Source: Virgibacillus proomii | Lineage (GTDB): Bacteria; Bacillota; Bacilli; Bacillales; Amphibacillaceae | Assembly (NCBI RefSeq): GCF_018916875.1 | Contig: NZ_JAHLNO010000019.1 | Coordinates: 1-64,000 of the forward strand | Direction: 5' to 3' | Length of the DNA: 64,000 nucleotides | Shown here: positions 51,789 to 61,787 of the stretch, in pieces | Position numbering within the stretch: the stretch's first letter is position 1 | How the letters are laid out: every line of letters begins with the position of its first letter | The notes under the pieces: model-generated | Databases searched by the model: none | Told to the model about the DNA's origin: nothing | What the model saw: only the letters and a program-made list of their open reading frames with translations | Program-made: the position numbers and the translations under genes

Positions 51789-52562
51789 TCAAAACTCTGT
51801 AGAAAGAAAACGTATTCCTCTGCTGAAAACGGATGGCACAATAGACATATGGTTCTCCTCACGTGGAGAAATAAAAGCTGATTTTAGGAATGTATAGTTG
51901 CTTGATAAGTCGTTATATAATGCGAAGGCATCATCATACATAAACGATTTTTCTTCATTATTTTCTGCAGCAATGAAAATACGTTTGGATTCATTAATAG
52001 ACATCTTTTCTTCATCTTTTAGTATCATACGTTCATTCCACCATATAGATGGACTACAAACAAAATATTGATGAAACAAATTCGTTTTGTTAAAAAGTGT
52101 ATATAGAGCGAACAGCCCACCAAGAGAATGACCGAACAGGATTTGCTTTTTTTTATGAATTGCGCAAATGTTTTCTATTGCTGGTTTTAGCTTTTTTTCT
52201 AAAAAACGTAAGAAGCTATCTGCACCACCATGTTCTGGCCAAGGTTCTCCATTTGGTTTTTTCGGCAAATGTACGATCGGAGCAGGTGGGGTGAAATCAT
52301 ATACACGTAGCGGGTTAAAAGGTTCATTTCCCTCATAACCAATACCTACAAGTACCATAGGCTTTATGCCAGTTTTATCAGGTCTACGAATTTGCAGCTT
52401 CATCATTTCAAGAAACATTGTAAAATAGGCATTACCATCCAAAACGTATAACACCGGAAACCCCTCATTTGGAGCTGTTAATTCAGGAACAGATACATAT
52501 ATTTGATAAGAGTGGTGTTCACCTAACATATTAAAAGTATGGTACCCATCTTTTCTAAGCAA
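51789..52562 (-). CDS. alpha/beta-hydrolase esterase, siderophore hydrolase type
   Basis: A 257-residue esterase (Esterase_D/Fes-like) with the nucleophile serine in LFGHSLGGLFALY and a C-terminal histidine in REENHMSIVP. The gene follows a complete feuABC-like set in the order seen for ybbA in Bacillus subtilis. The likely role is hydrolysis of an imported catecholate trilactone siderophore (bacillibactin or enterobactin) to release iron in the cytoplasm. The TTG start follows GGAGAGG. The substrate is inferred from context and family, not from a specific motif. Confidence 0.85.
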   Translation of the reverse strand: MLRKDGYHTFNMLGEHHSYQIYVSVPELTAPNEGFPVLYVLDGNAYFTMFLEMMKLQIRRPDKTGIKPMVLVGIGYEGNEPFNPLRVYDFTPPAPIVHLPKKPNGEPWPEHGGADSFLRFLEKKLKPAIENICAIHKKKQILFGHSLGGLFALYTLFNKTNLFHQYFVCSPSIWWNERMILKDEEKMSINESKRIFIAAENNEEKSFMYDDAFALYNDLSSNYTFLKSAFISPREENHMSIVPSVFSRGIRFLSTEF

Positions 52563-52590
52563 CCTCTCCTACCTCCAGTTAGTAATTCGT

Positions 52591-53616
52591 TTACTTTCTT
52601 GATCTGAACAATAAATAAATGAAATAGGGAACTCCGATAATCGAAATGACAATCCCTACCGGTAATTCAGCTGGAGAAAAAATAGTTTTTCCAATAAAAT
52701 CTCCAATTAAAACCATTACCATTCCAATGGTACCGCTAATAGGCAGGCTATATTGGTGATGTATGCCAACGAGTCGTCTTGCTATATGTGGTGCAATTAG
52801 CCCAATAAAACCAATACTACCTGATACGGATACACCTGCACTAACAAGTCCGACACAGCATAACAACAATATGAAACGTTCGCGATCTTTATGAACACCT
52901 ATGCCAGTTGCTGTTACATCGTCAAATTGCAATACATCTAAAATTCGTGATTTCCAGCATAAAATAGGTACTAAAATAACAATCCACGGTAAGATTGCTA
53001 AAATCTGTTGCCAGCTTGCACTGTAGATACTGCCGGATAGCCATACTGTTGCCATCTCAAAGTCTTGTGGATTCATTTTCAATGAAACGTAAAGCGTTAT
53101 CGCGCTAAATCCAGCGTTAAGAGCGATTCCTACTAGAATGATTCGTTTAGGGTCAACAGATCCACGATTTTGTGAAAAAAGAAATAAGAATATAGCGGCG
53201 ATTGTACCTCCAATCCAACCGAAAAAGGACATGTTTAGGATGGAAAGCCAACTAGCCCCATCTACGGAACCTTGTAAAAAGAACATGTAAAGTACAATAG
53301 TCATCCCAGCTGCTGAATGTATGCCTAGGATACCTGGATCAGCCAATTGGTTCCTTGTGATCCCCTGTAATACGGAACCTGCTATGCCTAATGCAAAGCC
53401 AACTAATGCTCCGATAACAATTCGGGGTAACCGAAACTCAAAAATAACCATCGAATAATCGTTGCTTTTTTCTAGGCCAAGTAGTGTTCGTATGGCTTCC
53501 AGCGGGCTTATATCAAAAGTTCCATTGCTTAAGCTTACATACATAGTAGCTATAGAAACAAGGATACTAATAAGGAAAACGAGTAAAAATTGCTTGCGAT
53601 AATAGAGTTTATTCAA
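52591..53616 (-). CDS. feuC: ferric-siderophore ABC permease, FeuC-like
   Basis: A 341-residue FecCD-family permease with RLPRIVIGALVGFALGIAG, NQLADPGILGIHSAAGM and GLIAPHIARRLVG. The TTG start overlaps the stop of the FeuB-like gene by 4 bp and is preceded by GGAGGAAGGAG. With FeuB it forms the heterodimeric membrane channel. No ATPase gene is adjacent; the feu system of B. subtilis likewise borrows YusV, so the missing ATPase is normal. Confidence 0.88.
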   Translation of the reverse strand: MNKLYYRKQFLLVFLISILVSIATMYVSLSNGTFDISPLEAIRTLLGLEKSNDYSMVIFEFRLPRIVIGALVGFALGIAGSVLQGITRNQLADPGILGIHSAAGMTIVLYMFFLQGSVDGASWLSILNMSFFGWIGGTIAAIFLFLFSQNRGSVDPKRIILVGIALNAGFSAITLYVSLKMNPQDFEMATVWLSGSIYSASWQQILAILPWIVILVPILCWKSRILDVLQFDDVTATGIGVHKDRERFILLLCCVGLVSAGVSVSGSIGFIGLIAPHIARRLVGIHHQYSLPISGTIGMVMVLIGDFIGKTIFSPAELPVGIVISIIGVPYFIYLLFRSRK

Positions 53617-54617
53617 AAGCTCCTTCCTCCTTTCGTTTTAATTAAATAAAGGAAGTAAGGAACACCGAATAAGGCCGTAACTACTCCAATCGGCGTTTCA
53701 AATGGATGATTCATAAAGCGACTAATAATATCAGACCAAGCTAAAAATAACCCACCAAAAATGCCAGCAAAAGGAATAATTTTACGGTAATCCTGTCCAA
53801 TCAAAAATCTAGTGATATGCGGGATAATTAATCCGATAAAAGCAATTTTTCCAGCCATTGCTACAGAAACACCTGTCAAAATAACAACACTAAGCATCGT
53901 TAATGATTTGATAACCATTAAATTAACGCCTAATCCTAGAGCGACTTCCTCTCCTAAAACGATAGCAGAAATGAAGTTTGCAACGAAAAACGCTAGTAAC
54001 AACCCTATTATTGCAAAAGGAATTACCCACTTGATTACTACAGGATCCATTTGATGTAATCGTGCGTTATACCAGAAGCTAATATGTTGTGAAACTTGAA
54101 AGTAAGTGGCTAAGGCTTGTGAAATACCATTTAAAAAAGTTCCCAGAATAGTACCTATAATAGCTAATGTTAATGGCGTCATGCCATCTGGTAATAATCG
54201 TGCTGTCATAAATACTAAGAAGGCTCCTAATGCTGAACCAATTAAAGAAAAGACAATAAGCGCCATTGTAGAGGCATCAGGTAAAAAAATCATACATAAC
54301 GTAATTACAAACACCGAACCATCTGCCACTCCCATAATACTGGGAGAAGCAAGATAGTTTCTTGTCATTCCTTGCATTAATGCACCGGAAATAGCCAAAA
54401 AAGCACCAATCAACAATGCTCCAATGACACGAGGGAGACGCGCTGTTTGTATAACGAGATGTTCCATATTATCAGCATCAAATCGTACAAATGCATCCCA
54501 TACAGTCATAAGTTTAATAGACGTAGAACCATAAGACAAGGACACAAAGATTGTTATGGCAATTAAACTACACGAAATAATAAAATAAAAGAAGTATTTT
54601 TTTATGAAAGAGCGCAT
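53613..54617 (-). CDS. feuB: ferric-siderophore ABC permease, FeuB-like
   Basis: A 334-residue FecCD-family permease with RLPRVIGALLIGAFLAISG, NYLASPSIMGVADGSVF and GLIIPHITRFLIG. About nine or ten helices. It starts 21 bp after the binding-protein gene. The pair is diverged from the haem permeases at 11443 and 17742, consistent with a different ligand class. Confidence 0.88.
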   Translation of the reverse strand: MRSFIKKYFFYFIISCSLIAITIFVSLSYGSTSIKLMTVWDAFVRFDADNMEHLVIQTARLPRVIGALLIGAFLAISGALMQGMTRNYLASPSIMGVADGSVFVITLCMIFLPDASTMALIVFSLIGSALGAFLVFMTARLLPDGMTPLTLAIIGTILGTFLNGISQALATYFQVSQHISFWYNARLHQMDPVVIKWVIPFAIIGLLLAFFVANFISAIVLGEEVALGLGVNLMVIKSLTMLSVVILTGVSVAMAGKIAFIGLIIPHITRFLIGQDYRKIIPFAGIFGGLFLAWSDIISRFMNHPFETPIGVVTALFGVPYFLYLIKTKGGRSF

Positions 54618-54638
54618 TTCTTTATTGCTCCGCTTCCA

Positions 54639-55622
54639 TTACTGCTTTAGCTTTTCTTGTAATTGTTCTAAAAATAGCATTCTGCTGTAAACTGGTCCAC
54701 CTTCTAATAGAGGGTCTACGATGTTAACAAACACTTGGTCATGTTTAAATGCTCCGATGTTCTGTACGATAGGATCTTTTTTCATTTCTTCAAAAACATA
54801 ATTATTCTCTTGTTTTTCACTTTCTTGAATTTGCATAAAGATATAGTCAGGGTTCATTTTAGCTAATTGTTCTACGGAAATAGCTTCTTGGGCTTTTGCC
54901 TGTTTTACTTCGTCAGGAACTTCTAAACCAAGTTCTTTATATAATACAGCGTTGAAAAAGATATCTTCAGGATACACAAAGATTTGTCCACCGCGAATTC
55001 GAAGTGCTGCCACTTTTTTGCCGTCCAGCTTGTCATGGTTGAAATTTTTGATGTTTGCTTTATAATCTGCTAAAACTTGATCTGCTTTATCTGTTTTGCC
55101 TGCTAATTCGCCCATTAAATGGAGGTTATCTTCCCAATCAGAAGAGATATGGGAAACTAAAATGGTTGGTGCAATTTTTTCTAATTTCTGCACTACTTCA
55201 TCAGGGAATTTGGTTGATCCTAAAATAATATCCGGTTTTAATCCCAATATTTTTTCAAAATTAGGCTGCTGTTTTTCACCGATAGATTCTGTGTTTTTCA
55301 TAACAGATGAATAGATTTCTGGAAATTCTCCTCCAACCGTAATCGCACCAACGGGTTCTACTTCTAGTGCAACAGCATCCTCCATTGCTTCCATTGCTCC
55401 TGTGATAACAATTCTATCTACGTTTTTAGCAACTTCATATTCCTTACCAAGATATGTAATAGTTCTCGTTTCACTGTCCTTTGTATCAGCTTGCTCTTCC
55501 TTTGTTTCTTCTTTTGCGTTTGATTTATTCATTTCATTTGATGAATCTGTGTCTTTTCCACAGGCTGCCAAAACTAACATTATTATTGCTGTAATCGTAA
55601 ATAACCAATATTTTTTCTTCAT
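54639..55622 (-). CDS. feuA: ferric-siderophore-binding lipoprotein, FeuA-like
   Basis: A 327-residue lipoprotein with lipobox LVLAAC (Cys21), a Lys/Glu-rich linker and TRTITYLGKEYEVAKNVDRI at the start of the mature domain. Mid-domain EKILGLKPDIILGSTKF and the late PLLEGGPVYSRMLFLEQL are as in FeuA/YfiY-type catecholate-binding proteins. The ATG at 55622 follows AGGAG; the longer frame starting at 55679 has no signal. First intact gene of the minus-strand set; the nearest iron-responsive promoter is 1.7 kb further upstream. Confidence 0.88.
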   Translation of the reverse strand: MKKKYWLFTITAIIMLVLAACGKDTDSSNEMNKSNAKEETKEEQADTKDSETRTITYLGKEYEVAKNVDRIVITGAMEAMEDAVALEVEPVGAITVGGEFPEIYSSVMKNTESIGEKQQPNFEKILGLKPDIILGSTKFPDEVVQKLEKIAPTILVSHISSDWEDNLHLMGELAGKTDKADQVLADYKANIKNFNHDKLDGKKVAALRIRGGQIFVYPEDIFFNAVLYKELGLEVPDEVKQAKAQEAISVEQLAKMNPDYIFMQIQESEKQENNYVFEEMKKDPIVQNIGAFKHDQVFVNIVDPLLEGGPVYSRMLFLEQLQEKLKQ

Positions 55623-55780
55623 TTTCTGTTTTCTCCTATCTGATACATTTTTTATTTTTAAAAAGCATAGTTGCAACAAAGCCTTATTGTAAGTGTGACT
55701 AAACCAGATTGTTTATCTAGTTGTGGTCTTTTCAAGAGCAATTCCTATTGCACTTGGTACGTATGAGAACTTAAAAAATG

Positions 55781-57010
55781 CTACTCAACACCGGAATTTT
55801 TTAAGTGTTCACTTAAAGTCGAGCCAGTATATTTTTTTCGAAATATGCCTTCTTCTACTAGTAAAGGAATCACTTTTTTTAAAAATAGATCCAGCGATTT
55901 AGGAGGGCCTCCTGGAATAGCGATAAAACCATCAATTCCTCCGCTGTGAAACCCCTCCATAATTTCATTAACAACGTGTTGAGCTGTTCCTACTACAACC
56001 CAATGAGCAGGATGAACAACTTCTGGTCTGGCAAGTAATTGTTCTACTGTTGGTTCGTGATTACTAATAAATCCCGTAATAAATCTGCATGAGTCCGACT
56101 CGTACCGGTTGTTGTTCTTCTGGATGGAGATCCTTTGTAACTTTTTCTTCTAGTGACAGTTCTCGAAGATTTAATCCAATAATTCCTTCAAGTGAGGCGT
56201 ATCTATACTCCAGTGTTAGATTTTGATGAGCTTCCTGATGCATTTGTTGTGCTTCTTCATAGGAATCACCAATAAAGAAGTATAGACCAAGTGATATACG
56301 AAAACTATCTGGATCACGATCATGCTCTTTGGATCGTTCCCTTAAGTTTTACCGTAACTCGATGGCTGCGGACATATCTGATGTAGCTGCAAAAACGGCA
56401 TCGGCAATCGAAGCGGCAAAATTACGTCCTGTTCTGAAGCCCCTGCCTGGAATTGGTTGTAGCATTTCTTTAATGGCTGCTTCTTTTTTATCCTCTTTTA
56501 CCTGTAATAATGCAGTTAGATAGCTTTTCCATAGTTACGTACTACTTCTGAACATTCGGCAGCCTTGGCATATCTTTCTTCAGAAGAAGTTCGAACTTGA
56601 CCAAAATTTTCAGCCCCGTCAATGGAAGTAACAATATTCCAGCCTGCGCGTCCATTACTTATCCAGTGAAGGGATTGGAGTTGTTTGGCTAAAACATACG
56701 GTGGATAAAAAGATGTCGATGCAGTTGTAACCAAGCCGATTTTTTTGGTGTTTTCAGCTACCATGGTTAGCAGTAGCGTTGGATCAACCCCTAGAACGTA
56801 TACCATAGCTGGATGTACAAATAAGGAGTCTGGTTTAAAGACAAAATCTAATTTCGCTGCTTCTGCTCGTTGTGCTAAACTAATTTGCTCATGTATAGCT
56901 GATTGGCACTTCACCATAGGCGCTTGATTCTGAGAATCATTTTGAGTTATTTGGCGATTATTTAGCGACAAGCCAATGCAAAGTTGTTTTTGACCTCCAA
57001 TATTTACCAG
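55781..57010 (-). pseudogene. LLM-class flavin-dependent monooxygenase (NtaA/SnaA type), multiply broken
   Basis: Reading the minus strand, frames spell QKQLCIGLSLNNRQITQ, then QISLAQRAEAAKLDFVFKPD and SNGRAGWNIVTSIDGAENFG. After a stop and frameshifts come GRNFAASIADAVFAATSDMS and DSFRISLGLYFFIGDSYEEA, ending LLVEEGIFRKKYTGSTLSEH and a TAG at 55781. This is an NtaA/DszA/SnaA-family FMNH2-dependent monooxygenase of about 440 residues with an internal deletion (between the EVV and GRNFAA regions) and at least three frame breaks. It lies between the perfect Fur box and the feu genes, so it was probably part of the iron-regulated operon. Confidence 0.8.
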
Positions 57011-57335
57011 CCTTTCATGATTTTTAATAGGTCTTTCTATAAACTTGAAAAACAGCTTATAAGCTGTTCAATTTCATTTTGTCGTAGGTCAGCAATGAGG
57101 TGACTAACAGATCCAATTCCATTAACTGTTATATTTTACATTTATTGTTTATATATGTGCGTTGCTTTCCCCATACCTTTATCAATTTAGTCCTGAGTTA
57201 CTATGGTGGGTAAACAAATAGGGTTCGAACTATATGGGTAAATTGATCTTATAAGTTAAAATATATTTTAATACCTGTTAGCCAATAGTTGCATTCGTAC
57301 TGGTAAAGGATGATTGAAACAGCAAATATATTAGT

Positions 57336-57364
57336 ATTATATCGATAATGATAATCATTATCAA
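57336..57364 (-). promoter_or_regulatory. iron-regulated promoter with a perfect Fur box
   Basis: Minus strand: TTGATA (57359-57364), 17-bp spacer, TATAAT (57336-57341). GATAATGATAATCATTATC at 57344-57362 equals the 19-bp Fur consensus at every position and covers the spacer. It points at the broken monooxygenase gene and, beyond it, feuABC and the esterase gene. Confidence 0.88.
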
Positions 57365-58164
57365 CTATTATTTCGAATGGTGTGTTTAAAAGAGGTCTTT
57401 CTTTTAGATAGCGAACAAGAAGACCTTATTGGTGAAAAATATTTTTGAACTCACCAGTTATTCATCAAAGTTCCTTGTGAAGAGGTATGTTAAATTTAAA
57501 GGTCTTAAATGAATTAATGTTAATAGTTGCATGCAAGACTGATTATGCAATTAAATATAAGGAATCTCTTTATGCAGATTTCTTCCATTTAACGAGCGGT
57601 AAGAGACTTCAATAGTCTCGATAATTCTAAAAGGAAAAACTGGAAAGGCTAGATGATCGTTTTTTAATGGGTGCTATTTCAGTTGAGGATTAATTTTCTA
57701 ACAGAATAAAAGATATGAAAAGGGGGGGGCCTTCATTTAAAGCAAATAACACAGGATTTGTTAATCAAGGGATTTCTGGTATATGGAGTTGAACCAAGTC
57801 TGGATAGAGTAAAAACAGAGTGAAACGAAAAATATTTACGTAGCATATAAGATATTGTTGCAGTACCATACAGATTAAATAATTAATCTGTTTGCTTTAG
57901 GGTTGGTTTTTTATGCTGCCCAGAACTTCAACTATTAAAATAACCATTAAGTAAAGGGGATTAGCAAATGAAGATGGTTACGCGTATTTTTGAATATAGC
58001 AAGTTTATTTTAATAATATTTATACATACAAATTGATGATGACTATTTTAACAACATTTAGTCTGCTTTGTTATATGTTTTGTAATATCTGTTTTTTAAA
58101 ATTTTTTATCTCTATATCGTTTTATCTATATTCATTTATTCCTGGGCAATTTTGATATTAAGGA
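57365..58164. other. gene-poor stretch with coding traces
   Basis: Traces such as DDRFLMGAISVED at about 57653-57690 appear between stops, and CAGATTAAATAATTAATCTG at 57869-57888 is a perfect hairpin followed by a T-rich tract. A run of eight or nine Gs lies near 57722. No gene or IS can be named. Confidence 0.3.
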
Positions 58165-59084
58165 CAGTATGCAATCATCCAATTGCTTGATCATGCTGAA
58201 AGCGAACTATTAACAAGTGCTCAACTATCTGCTGAGATCAATGTGAGTCCGAAAACAATCAGAAATGATATCAAAAAATTGAATTTCATGTTAACAAGCT
58301 ATGATATTCATATTCAATTGAAACGAGGGAAAAGCTACCTGTTAAGGGCAAAAATAGAGATAATTTGGAGCTTTTTTCCTTCATTATGCAAAAAAAGCTT
58401 CTACCACGATTTCCGGTTGAATCTGAAGCGTGAGTTCACTTTTTAATGAAAAGATTGCTTTTTCATTTAGACTATATCAAAATAGAAGATTTGCTTGCTG
58501 AATTATTTGTAAGTCGATCCACTTTACAAAGTGATTTAAAAACAGTGCGAAACATTTTGCAATATTATGGCTTATCGATTGAGCATAAACCTAACTATGG
58601 CATGAAGGTCATAGGGAAAGAAGTGTCGATTCGTTTTTGTATTTCAGAATACATTTTTAACCAGCAGCCAATAATGATGGAAAGTCAATAGTTAAACATA
58701 TTATCAATTGAAGAACTGTATATAATAAGATTAAGCTATTCTAAAAAATATTAGGAAACATCAGATCACTATTTCAGATATTAGTTTACAAAATTTAATG
58801 GTTCATCTTGCTATTGTCTATAAGCGAATAAAAGAGAATAATGCTGTTCAAATTGTAAAAAAGTTTTTTATGACTTAAAAGACGAAAAGGAAAAGTTGTT
58901 TTTGTAAAATACGATCAGTCTGATAATAATATTTATGATAGCCACAAAATAGCACCAAATGTATCTTTGTATCTAGTACCTTTTCCAAATCTATTGCTTC
59001 ATTTGTAAAGAATGTCAACTTTGTTCCTTTTAAGTGGATGGATAAATAAGCTATTTCACCATCAGTCGCTCCATATGCTTGCAA
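58165..59084 (+). pseudogene. scrambled PRD-type regulator gene
   Basis: Plus-strand frames read YAIIQLLDHAESELLTSAQL (first helix-turn-helix), DLLAELFVSRSTLQSDLKTV with YGLSIEHKPNYGMKVIGKEV (second winged helix) and HQITISDISLQNLMVHLAIV (PRD1), with frame breaks between them. The expected PRD2, QAYGATDGEIAYLSIHLKGT, lies on the minus strand (about 59080-58900). The gene has therefore suffered both frameshifts and an internal inversion. A related intact gene is at 46005-47561. Confidence 0.75.
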
Positions 59085-59750
59085 TGATTATGACATTATT
59101 AAAGATGATGGTATTTTAAAAGTTCGAATACCGTATGGTGAAATTACTGAAGAACTAAAACATGAGGGTGGAACAATTGAAGTCATCAATAGCCCTATAT
59201 TATCATCTATTGAATATTTGAAAGAGGATGAAATGTTTGTTGCAGGTTTTTCATTTAAAAAATGAGAATGTTGGTTATGAAATACCAAAGTATTTGTCAC
59301 GATTAGTTGTTGATATAAAACATTCTTACTCAACATAAAATAACATTGTGTACGAATTCTTAGCAGGAGAGTTTTCTAAAATACAGCTGGTAAAAGGGAT
59401 ATAAGTTTTACGGATGAGCCGAACCACATTTTTATTTGGGATGTGGTTCGATAGTCTTTATTTAAACCTTTTAACGTGAAAAATAACCGAACATATGTTA
59501 GTATATTATATAATTACTTGTTAAAAAACTTAATATTAATCATTGTTTATGGAGGATAAATTCACTTTTAGGTTTTATTCTCTACAAATAGTATTTTATA
59601 CACTAGGAGATATTTGAAAATTCTTTCATCTGAGAGGATCTAAAAATATTAGAAAGGAGGATTGAAAATCTAGCAGTAACTGCTACGTAAAAAAAGTAGA
59701 GGAAAGTTATTGAAGATATTAGGGATAGATTATGATGGGAGGAAAATAAA
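59085..59750. other. gene-poor stretch with an unidentified coding remnant
   Basis: A plus-strand frame at about 59085-59265 reads DDGILKVRIPYGEITEELKH and IEVINSPILSSIEYLKEDEM, and ends in a stop; the family is not recognised and there is no start. GAACCACAT/ATGTGGTTC at 59421-59449 is a 9-bp stem with a weak T tract. Confidence 0.4.
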
Positions 59751-60254
59751 ATGAAAGCGAATTTAATTATGGAGAGTAATGTTGTTAACTATGAATCACT
59801 TAAGGAAAAAGAGCGGCCAAAAATTAACGATAATTGGTACGTAGCTTCATTTCTGCAGGAGGATCACAAAGAATATAAAGTCAATTCCGAAGAAAATTAT
59901 CATTCAATTAGACAAATTTTAGAAAAAGCTTTTACAAATATTATCTTTTTTGAGCGAATTCATCGAGTTGCCTATCATAAAAGTCTAGAAGATTCTGAAT
60001 TTAAACGTGCAGAAAAACATGCAGAGAAGTTGCGTTCACAATTAGAGGGGCTGTTAACAACGACGGAACAAAAGGAGTTACTTTTGGATTTAGAGTCAGC
60101 GTGGAATAATATGTACGGTTTCTTTCTAGAGTACAGCTATTGCCAAGGGATAGAGGATAGCCCTGAAATCCACCAGGAACTTGAAAAATATGGTATTTCT
60201 GTTGTAAAAGAAAGTACGCTACAGGATAAGGAAAGTTTGTTGCAGGCGAATTAA
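59751..60254 (+). CDS. hypothetical cytoplasmic protein
   Basis: A 167-residue protein with GGGAGGAAA before its ATG. It has no signal peptide or membrane helix and is predicted mainly alpha-helical, with a charged coiled-coil-like stretch (FKRAEKHAEKLRSQLEGLL, about 85-105) and conserved-looking aromatic positions (WNNMYGFFLEYSYCQ). I do not recognise the family. It stands alone between pseudogenes and is followed by a good terminator, which argues that it is expressed and not debris. Confidence 0.65.
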   Translation: MKANLIMESNVVNYESLKEKERPKINDNWYVASFLQEDHKEYKVNSEENYHSIRQILEKAFTNIIFFERIHRVAYHKSLEDSEFKRAEKHAEKLRSQLEGLLTTTEQKELLLDLESAWNNMYGFFLEYSYCQGIEDSPEIHQELEKYGISVVKESTLQDKESLLQAN

Positions 60255-60274
60255 ACAGTACAGATTGTTTTGGT

Positions 60275-60595
60275 TTACCAATCTCTTATTCGCTTACTTG
60301 GAAGTGGGGATAAGAGATTTTTTTCTTTTTGTAAATGTAATACTGGAATCTTACCTGTTCCTTGGTGGTACTCATTATTTATTCGATTACAGAGCTTTTG
60401 TATAAAATCATGCAGTTCTTCGTAATTAAATTTCCCTTGATATGCATGTATCTCATCAAGCAGTTTCATTGAAGCTTCCACTTTCGCTTTTGTTCGTGGT
60501 CTACCTGCAATACAAGGCTTCACTTCAAACCCACAATCTTTTGTGAATGGATAAAAACGCTCGTTTATTTTTCCTTGTTGATATTTTGTTTTAGG
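60275..60595 (-). pseudogene. IS21-family transposase (IstA) C-terminal fragment
   Basis: On the minus strand from about 60595 the frame reads INERFYPFTKDCGFEVKPCI, AGRPRTKAKVEASMKLLDEI and YQGKFNYEELHDFIQKLCNR. This is the end of the IstA integrase core (GRPxTKGKVE) and the following domain of IS21-family transposases. The DDE residues before it and any istB gene are absent. It directly abuts the aldehyde dehydrogenase fragment, suggesting that an IS21 element once interrupted that gene. Confidence 0.75.
60281..60325 (+). terminator. intrinsic terminator of the hypothetical gene
   Basis: AATCTCTTAT (60281-60290) and ATAAGAGATT (60311-60320) form a 10-bp stem, followed by five Ts. Confidence 0.8.
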
Positions 60596-60609
60596 TTGGA
60601 TCCATTACG

Positions 60610-61140
60610 GTCTTCATGTTAAATCTGTATACGATGCGTTTCTCAAAAAGTTTTTAATGAAGTATCACTTCTAAAGGTAGGCGATCCACTACGTCCAGAC
60701 ACAGATATCGGTTCTATGATAAGCGAAAGAAGCAGGAGCACAATTTTTAACAGGTGCTAAACGCGTTGGAAGTGTATTTTATCCCACTGTAATTACCAAT
60801 GCTGAATCTGGTATGAAGATAGTAGATGAAGAAATTTTCGGTCCTGTTGTCACCATTACCCCATATCACAGCTTAGAAGAAGCCATTGATTTAGTTAACC
60901 ATTCAAAATATGGTTTACAAGCTGGTATTTATACGTCTGATTTAAATCTGTCTTATAAGATTCCATATTTACTCGATGTTGGAGGAGTTGTAATTAACGA
61001 CACCTGTTGTTATCGTGCTGACCAGATGCCGTATGGCGGTGTGAAGGAAAGGGAAATGGAAAGGGCGGTCCGGCATACGCTATTCAAGAGCTGGAATAGG
61101 AATAAATTCGTTATGTTTAAGGGGAGGATTATTGGAAGTC
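60610..61140 (+). pseudogene. aldehyde dehydrogenase C-terminal fragment
   Basis: After a frame break near 60720, the frame reads TGAKRVGSVFYPTVITNAES, MKIVDEEIFGPVVTITPYHS and LVNHSKYGLQAGIYTSDLNL. The end has MPYGGVKEREMERAVR, the standard C-terminal third of NAD(P)-dependent aldehyde dehydrogenases (EEIFGPV, PYGGxKxSG region with the final motif altered). The catalytic Cys and Glu regions are missing. An earlier frame encodes HVKSVYDAFLKKF. It is a truncated relic next to an IS21 fragment. Confidence 0.8.
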
Positions 61141-61236
61141 TTATGCTTTTAAATTTAGAATACTTGATGTGCCAGTGCTGACGGGAAGTAAGATGAATTT
61201 ACTGTTAGTCAGATTACACCTGTGATACCTTGGTAT

Positions 61237-61391
61237 AAAGTCGGGAGAGAATGCATGGAAGTCGGGAGAGAATGCACGAAAGTCGGGAGAGAATGCACGA
61301 AAGTCGGGAGAGAATGCATGAAAGTCGGGAGAGGATGCATGGAAGTCGCAACAGAACTCATGGAAGTTAAGACAGAATGCATGAAAGTCGA
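61237..61391 (+). repeat. 21-bp tandem repeat, about seven units
   Basis: The unit AAGTCGGGAGAGAATGCATG (plus one base) is repeated about seven times with increasing changes to the right. As 21 is a multiple of three, the array stays open and would encode KVGRECM/T heptads, but there is no ribosome site or further domain, so I regard it as a noncoding minisatellite. Confidence 0.75.
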
Positions 61392-61415
61392 GGGATCTAC
61401 AGCTTACGAATCAAT

Positions 61416-61787
61416 ATTTCAATTCACGCACCCTATATAGGATGCGACTTGGCCGCAAAACTAAATGTTGTGAGCAATAATGAATTTCAATCCACGCACC
61501 CTATATAGGATGCGACAAGTTCGACATTTTCTTCATCTATAATTAATTTGATTTCAATCCACGCACCCTATATAGGATGCGACGGATTAAGCAACTGGTG
61601 AAAAACGACACAGAAGTATTTCAATCCACGCACCCTATATAGGATGCGACGCGTTAATTTAATAGCTAAGACAATAAGTATGTCAATTTCAATCCACGCA
61701 CCCTATATAGGATGCGACGCGTATTTTCTTAGATTCTTAATGTTATTCTCTATGATTTCAATCCACGCACCCTATATAGGATGCGAC
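61416..61787 (-). CRISPR. CRISPR array, six 33-bp repeats, type I-C-like
   Basis: Repeats at 61416-61448, 61484-61516, 61551-61583, 61618-61650, 61686-61718 and 61755-61787; five spacers of 34-36 bp. On the minus strand the repeat starts GTCGCATCCTATATAGGGTG and ends GTGGATTGAAAT, the type I-C pattern. Five repeats are identical; the first, farthest from the leader, has one change. Transcription runs right to left from the leader at 61788. No cas gene is present in the window. Confidence 0.93.

Noticed and set aside
57869-57888. Perfect 20-bp hairpin as a terminator
   Set aside because: No gene precedes it on either strand and the T tract is interrupted; function cannot be supported.
61222-61440. 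72-codon frame with KVGREC heptads
   Set aside because: It is produced by the 21-bp tandem repeat and runs into a CRISPR repeat; no start signal or other domain.
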